DNA from: Rhodoferax sp.
Lineage (GTDB): Bacteria > Pseudomonadota > Gammaproteobacteria > Burkholderiales > Burkholderiaceae_C
DNA length: 9,176 nucleotides
Assembly (NCBI GenBank): GCA_028292305.1
Contig: JAQGMQ010000240.1
Coordinates: 1 to 9,176 of the forward strand
Direction: 5' to 3'
Numbering within the stretch: the stretch's first letter is position 1; each line of letters begins with the position of its first letter. Positions 1 through 9,176 of this stretch are shown one piece after another. The translations under genes were made by a program, and so were the position numbers. The notes beneath the pieces were generated by a model. The model was not told where the DNA came from. It was given only the letters and a program-made list of their open reading frames with translations, and searched no databases.

Positions 1-1
1 C

Positions 2-1697
<1,696 letters not shown>

Positions 1698-1708
<11 letters not shown>

Positions 1709-3904
1709 ACCAGACGCCGAAGCGCGCGAACCCATCGCCACCACCACGGCGGACCAAGCCGCGCCGCCCTCGCCCGGCAAGGCCAGGCCGCGCAGCCCCG
1801 CCCGGCGCGCCGCCAAACCCACCGTGGCCCTGCCCGAAGACGGCCGCATGCGCGCCGTGGTCGACGCGGTGCTGCCCTGGGTCGACGGTGGCCGCTTCGC
1901 CATCAAGCGCATCGAAGGCGAGAAGATAGAGATCACCGCCCACGCCTTCACCGATGGCCATGACCAGGTGCGCGTGCGCCTGCGCTGGCGGGCCGAAGGT
2001 GCGCCGGCCATCAACGAAGTCGAAATGGTGGCGACCAGCAACGACGCGTGGACCGCCAGCTTCATACCGCCTGGCCCTGGCCGCTACCGCTACACCGCGG
2101 CCGCCTGGGTCGACCACTTCATGTCGTGGCGCGCCGAGCTGCTGCGCCGTGTCGATGCATCGGATATTTTGCTGGCCGCGCAGACCGGCGCCACCCTGGC
2201 CGAAGTAGCCGCGGCCCGCGCGCGTGGCGAAGACCGCAAGACCCTGACCCGCTGGGCCCAGACGCTGCGCAAGCGCGCATTGGCCGCCGGCAAGGCCAAC
2301 CTGGGCCACATGGACACCGTCGAAGCCGAGATCGAAGCCATCAAGGCGCTGGCGCTCGACGCCACGCTGGCCGAGGTCGCCGGGCGTTACCCCGACCGCA
2401 GCTTCGAGGCCCGGTTCAGCACCGGCACCGACAGCGACCACTTCGGCGAGCTGCCCCTGGTGGTGGACCGTACCCGCGCCGGCTTCAGCGCCTGGTATGA
2501 AATGTTCCCCCGCTCGGCCGCCTTCGAGGAGGGCCGGCACGGTACGTTCAACGACGTGACCGAGCGCCTGCCCTATGTGGCGCAGATGGGCTTCGACGTC
2601 TTGTACCTGCCGCCCATCCACCCGGTGGGCCGCAGCAAACGCAAGGGCCGCAACAATGCACTCGCGGCGGAAGACGGCGACGTGGGCAGCCCCTGGGCCA
2701 TCGGCGCCGAAGAAGGCGGCCACAAGGACGTGTTGCCCGCCCTGGGCACACCGCAAGACTTCCGCAACCTGGTCGAGAAAGCCAATGCACAGGGCATCGA
2801 GATTGCGCTGGACATCGCGTTCCAGTGCGCACCCGACCACCCGTACGTGAAGGAACACCCCGAGTGGTTCCGCTGGCGCCCCGACAACACGGTGCAATAC
2901 GCCGAGAACCCGCCGAAGAAGTACCAGGACATCTACCCGTTCAACTTCGAAACCGACGATTGGCGCGGGTTGTGGCTAGAACTCAAGAGTGTGTTCGACC
3001 ACTGGATCGCGCAGGGCGTGAACATCTTCCGTGTCGACAACCCGCACACCAAGGCGTTCGCGTTCTGGGAATGGGCGATCGGCGAAATCACCCGCGAACA
3101 CCCGAAGGTGCTGTTCCTGGCCGAGGCCTTCACCCGGCCCAAGGTGATGCACCGGGTGGCCAAGCTCGGCTTTTCGCAGTCGTACACCTACTTCACCTGG
3201 CGCAACGACAAGGCCGGCCTGACCGAATATTTCACGGAACTGTCGAGCGGCCTCGGCCATGACTACTTTCGCCCGAATGCCTGGCCGAACACGCCCGACA
3301 TCCTGAACGAGCAGTTGCACCATGCGCCACGCGCCGTGTTCATGACGCGGCTGCTGCTGGCCGCCACGCTCAGCGCCAACTACGGCATCTACGGCCCCAC
3401 CTACGAGCTGATGGACGGCACGCCGAGGTCGCCCGGCAGCGAGGAATACCTGGACTCCGAGAAGTACCAGGTGCGCTTCTGGGACCGTGACCGTGCCGAC
3501 AGCCTGCGCGGCTTCATCGGCAAGGTCAACGACATCCGCCGCCACCACCCTGCCCTGCACGGCAACCGCGAATTGCGCTTCTTCGACACCGGCAACGACC
3601 TGGTGATCGCGTATGCCAAACGCGACCCCGACGGCGGTGCCGCGGTGCTGACCGTGGTCAACCTCGACGCCACCTTCCGCCAGAGCGCCTGGGTGCACCT
3701 GGACGCGGGCTGGCTCGGCGTGGGCGGCCAGGAAAGTTTCGAGGTGGTCGACCTGCTGAGTGGGCAGCGCTTCAACTGGCGCGACGGCGGCAACTTCGTG
3801 ATCCTCGATCCGGCCGACATGCCGGCCCATGTGCTGCGCATCGAAGGCCCCGGCGTCCGCGCCAAAACAACAGAAGAAGCGTCCAACGAGCGAAGCGGAG
3901 CCAC

Positions 3905-3908
<4 letters not shown>
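1698..3908 (+). CDS. glgE: Alpha-1,4-glucan:maltose-1-phosphate maltosyltransferase GlgE
   Basis: GlgE (GH13 subfamily 3) moves the maltosyl unit of alpha-maltose-1-phosphate to the non-reducing end of an alpha-1,4-glucan, releasing phosphate. It is the polymerising step of the GlgE pathway. The protein has 736 residues. An N-terminal beta-sandwich/helical region spans about 50-255. The barrel then begins with SAWYEMFPRSA (264-274) and the family signature LPPIHPVGRSKRKGRNN (304-320). Next come PPKKYQDIYPFNFE (405-418), FRVDNPHTKAF with the nucleophile D447, FLAEAFTRPKVM with the acid/base E476, and WPNTPDILNE with D534. The spacing of D447 and E476 (29) equals that recalled for Streptomyces coelicolor GlgE (D394/E423). 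A C-terminal beta domain runs from about 620. Residues 1-48 are a Pro/Ala/Arg-rich, probably disordered extension, making the protein slightly longer than typical members (about 660-700). The gene overlaps glgB by 11 nt and the treS-mak start by 4 nt (ATGA), consistent with coupled translation. Confidence 0.97.
3897..3900 (+). promoter_or_regulatory. Probable ribosome binding site for treS-mak, inside the end of glgE
   Basis: GGAG lies 4 nt before the ATG at 3905, which is slightly close. The alternative in-frame ATG at 3917 would sit 16 nt away, so 3905 is preferred. Translation is probably also helped by stop-start coupling, since the glgE stop at 3906-3908 overlaps the ATG. Confidence 0.45.
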
Positions 3909-7333
<3,425 letters not shown>

Positions 7334-7335
7334 AC

Positions 7336-8076
7336 ATGGACAGAATCGACGTGATGCTTGAGCCCGTGCGGGCCTTCCTGATCCAGATCGGGGTCTTCGT
7401 GCCACGGCTGGCCGTGGCCCTGGTGGTGCTGGTGATCGGCTTCCTGATCGCCAAGGCCGCGCGTTTCGCGGTACAGAAGGCGCTGCGCGCCATCAACTTC
7501 CACATCCTCACCCAGCGCGCCGGGCTGGACGGCTTTTTGCAGCAGGGTGGCACACACATCGACACCATCGGGGTGCTGGGGCTGCTGACCTACTGGGTGG
7601 TGATCCTGGCCGCGCTGATCGTGGCTTTCAGCGGCCTTGGCCTGACCCATGTCACCGACCTGCTGAGCCGCGTGATGCTGTTCGTGCCCAAGGTGATCGT
7701 GGCGTTGCTGGTGCTGGCCTTCGGCTCGTATTTCGCGCGCTTCATCTCGAACGCCGTCATCACCTACTGCGCTGGCGTGGGCATCCGTGATGCGGACGCA
7801 CTGGGCCGCATCGCACGCTACGCGATCATGGCATTCGTGGTGATGATCGCGCTCGACCAGATCGACGTGGGCGGCACCATCGTGCGCGAAGCCTTCCTGC
7901 TGCTGCTCGGCGGCCTGGTGCTGGCGCTGGCGCTGGCCTTCGGCCTCGGCGGGCAACGCTGGGCCGCGGCGCACCTGGAACGCTGGTGGCCGTCGCGCGA
8001 CGACGCGCCGAATCTGCCCACCGCTGTCGAGCCGCGCAATGTGGCCAAGATCTTCAAGGGCGACAAGCTCCCATGA
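7336..8076 (+). CDS. Small multi-pass membrane protein with repeated mechanosensitive-channel-type TM helices
   Basis: This protein of 246 residues (248 if the ATG at 7330 is used) is almost wholly membrane-embedded. Hydrophobic segments lie at about 21-41, 77-100, 114-136, 158-175 and 186-205 (246-residue numbering), followed by a hydrophilic tail of about 35 residues. The segment LALALAFGLGGQRWAA near the end resembles the glycine/alanine-rich pore helix region of MscS-related proteins. The repeated FVP...VALxVLxxG helices match the 'conserved TM helix' family often annotated as mechanosensitive ion channel-related (Pfam TM_helix type, from memory). No MscS beta or cytoplasmic vestibule domain follows, so it is not a full MscS channel. 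Whether it conducts ions, senses tension or acts as a scaffold cannot be told from the sequence. It begins at the treS-mak stop and overlaps treZ by 4 nt, so it is almost certainly co-expressed with the trehalose/glucan enzymes. The family call is fairly secure; the function is inferred. Confidence 0.85.
   Translation: MDRIDVMLEPVRAFLIQIGVFVPRLAVALVVLVIGFLIAKAARFAVQKALRAINFHILTQRAGLDGFLQQGGTHIDTIGVLGLLTYWVVILAALIVAFSGLGLTHVTDLLSRVMLFVPKVIVALLVLAFGSYFARFISNAVITYCAGVGIRDADALGRIARYAIMAFVVMIALDQIDVGGTIVREAFLLLLGGLVLALALAFGLGGQRWAAAHLERWWPSRDDAPNLPTAVEPRNVAKIFKGDKLP
7396..7989 (+). repeat. Threefold internal TM-helix repeat within the membrane protein
   Basis: Three related 30-residue segments are encoded at 7396-7485, 7681-7770 and 7900-7989. 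Copies 1 and 2 both start FVP followed by a basic residue and share 12 of 30 residues in an ungapped alignment, including VAL, VL and the central Gly. Copy 3 is weaker but retains L-LAFG and a following Arg at the same places as copy 2 (VLAFG). The repeat is at protein level, not a near-identical DNA repeat, so the duplication is old. Confidence 0.6.
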
Positions 8077-9176
8077 CCCTGAACGCGACGCGCGCCTTCG
8101 GTGCGCAACTGCAGCCCGAAGGCGGCACCGTTTTCCGCCTGTGGGCACCCAGTGCCAAGGAGGTCGATCTGGAGCTCGACCCGCAGGGCGCGCCGTCCGA
8201 ACACGCCATGCACAAAACCGACGATGGCTGGCACGAGGTGCGGGTAGCGGGCGTCGGTGCCGGCACGCGTTACCAGTTCGCCATCGACGGCGCCAAGCCC
8301 GTGCCCGACCCGGCCTCGCGCTACAACCCGCTCGACGTGCACGGCCCGAGCGAAGTGGTGGACCCACGCCGTTACCAGTGGAACGACGTGGCCTGGCGCG
8401 GCCGGCCCTGGCACGAAGCCGTCGTCTACGAGTTGCACATCGGCGCCTTCACGCCCGAGGGCAGCTACACCGCGGCCAAGGATAAGCTGGCCGACCTGGC
8501 CGAGTTGGGCATCACCGCCATCGAACTCATGCCGCTGTCCGACATGCCCGGCACCCGCAACTGGGGTTACGACGGGGTGCTGCCGTACGCGCCCGACGCG
8601 GCCTACGGCACGCCCGACGAACTGCGCGCGCTGATCGACCATGCGCACGGCCTGGGTTTGATGGTGCTGCTCGACGCCGTGTACAACCACTTCGGCCCCG
8701 ACGGCAATTACCTGCACGGCTTCTGCCCCGAATTCTTCAACCCGCAGCACCAGACCCCCTGGGGCGCGGCCATCAATTTCGACGGCAGGCACAATGCGCC
8801 GGTGCGGCAGTTCTTCATCGAGAACGCGCTGTACTGGATCGAAGACTTCCACTTCGACGGCCTGCGCCTGGACGCCGTGCACCAGATCCGCGACGACTCG
8901 CCCAAACACATCGTGCAGGAGATCGCCGAACGCATCCACGCCGGCCCGGGCCGCAATCGCCACGTGCATGTGGTGCTGGAGAACGACCTGAACCAGGCCG
9001 AGCCGCTGGAGCGCGACGCCGCAGGCCAGCCACGCAGCGCCACGGCGCAATGGAACGACGACATCCACCACTGCGCCCATGTGCTGCTGACCGGCGAGGT
9101 CGACTTCTACTACCAGGACTTCGCCAAGTCGCCAGTGGCTGACCTGGCCCTCGGCCTGGCCCAGGGCTTCGTCTAC
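8073..9176 (+). CDS. treZ: Malto-oligosyltrehalose trehalohydrolase TreZ, 3'-truncated by the window edge
   Basis: TreZ (GH13 subfamily 10) hydrolyses the alpha-1,4 bond next to the trehalose end of maltooligosyltrehalose, releasing free trehalose. It works with TreY, which is not in the window. 368 residues are visible of a family length near 560-620. An N-terminal beta-sandwich (about 8-100: FRLWAPSAKEVDLEL, RYQFAIDG, DPASRYNP) precedes the barrel, which begins AVVYELHIGAFTPEGSY. ELMPLSDMPGTRNWGYDGV and LLDAVYNHFGPDGNY (region I) follow. The nucleophile D267 is in FDGLRLDAVHQIRDDS and the acid/base E303 in VVLENDLNQAE. The TreZ-specific AQWNDDIHHCAHVLLTGE (325-342) separates it from the related GlgX and GlgB. 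The third catalytic Asp should fall beyond the right edge. The ATG at 8073 overlaps the preceding stop (ATGA). The nearest purine run, AAGGG at 8056-8060, is rather far (12 nt), so initiation probably depends on coupling to the upstream gene. Confidence 0.96.
   Translation, partial: MTLNATRAFGAQLQPEGGTVFRLWAPSAKEVDLELDPQGAPSEHAMHKTDDGWHEVRVAGVGAGTRYQFAIDGAKPVPDPASRYNPLDVHGPSEVVDPRRYQWNDVAWRGRPWHEAVVYELHIGAFTPEGSYTAAKDKLADLAELGITAIELMPLSDMPGTRNWGYDGVLPYAPDAAYGTPDELRALIDHAHGLGLMVLLDAVYNHFGPDGNYLHGFCPEFFNPQHQTPWGAAINFDGRHNAPVRQFFIENALYWIEDFHFDGLRLDAVHQIRDDSPKHIVQEIAERIHAGPGRNRHVHVVLENDLNQAEPLERDAAGQPRSATAQWNDDIHHCAHVLLTGEVDFYYQDFAKSPVADLALGLAQGFVY

Noticed and set aside
7336..8076. A full MscS small-conductance mechanosensitive channel
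   Set aside because: The protein ends about 35 residues after the last TM helix, with no beta domain or cytoplasmic cage. Only the TM-helix family assignment is justified.
8073..9176. GlgX (debranching enzyme) or a second GlgB as the identity of the last gene
   Set aside because: The LDAVHQIRDDS, VLENDLNQAE and AQWNDDIHHCAHVLLTGE motifs are specific to TreZ.

Overview
The window is a GC-rich stretch of ordinary bacterial coding DNA with five same-strand genes and essentially no non-coding sequence. Base composition, codon use strongly biased to G/C in third position, and the gene set suggest a proteobacterium, most plausibly a betaproteobacterium of the Burkholderiales (Comamonadaceae-like). 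That placement is inference from general resemblance; the window contains no phylogenetic marker.

Layout, left to right: (1) the C-terminal three quarters of glgB, glycogen branching enzyme, cut by the left edge; (2) glgE, maltose-1-phosphate maltosyltransferase; (3) a long fusion gene encoding trehalose synthase (TreS) joined to maltokinase (Mak/Pep2); (4) a small multi-pass membrane protein with repeated mechanosensitive-channel-type TM helices and no MscS beta domain; (5) the first 368 codons of treZ, malto-oligosyltrehalose trehalohydrolase, cut by the right edge. Junctions are overlaps or near-overlaps (11 nt, 4 nt, about 0 and 4 nt), so this looks like one translationally coupled operon whose promoter lies left of the window and whose terminator lies right of it.

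Together the enzymes form the GlgE route of alpha-glucan metabolism. TreS interconverts trehalose and maltose, Mak phosphorylates maltose with ATP, GlgE adds the maltosyl unit of maltose-1-phosphate to a linear alpha-1,4-glucan, and GlgB adds alpha-1,6 branches. TreZ, with its usual partner TreY (not in the window, expected nearby), releases trehalose from the glucan, closing a trehalose-glucan-trehalose loop. All catalytic residues that can be checked in the visible enzymes are present.

No RNA gene, mobile element, CRISPR array, promoter or terminator was found. The least expected item is the membrane protein between treS-mak and treZ. It suggests a physical or regulatory link between membrane tension or osmotic stress and the trehalose/glucan cycle. 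I saw no clear sign of a wholly new system; the enzymes belong to known families.
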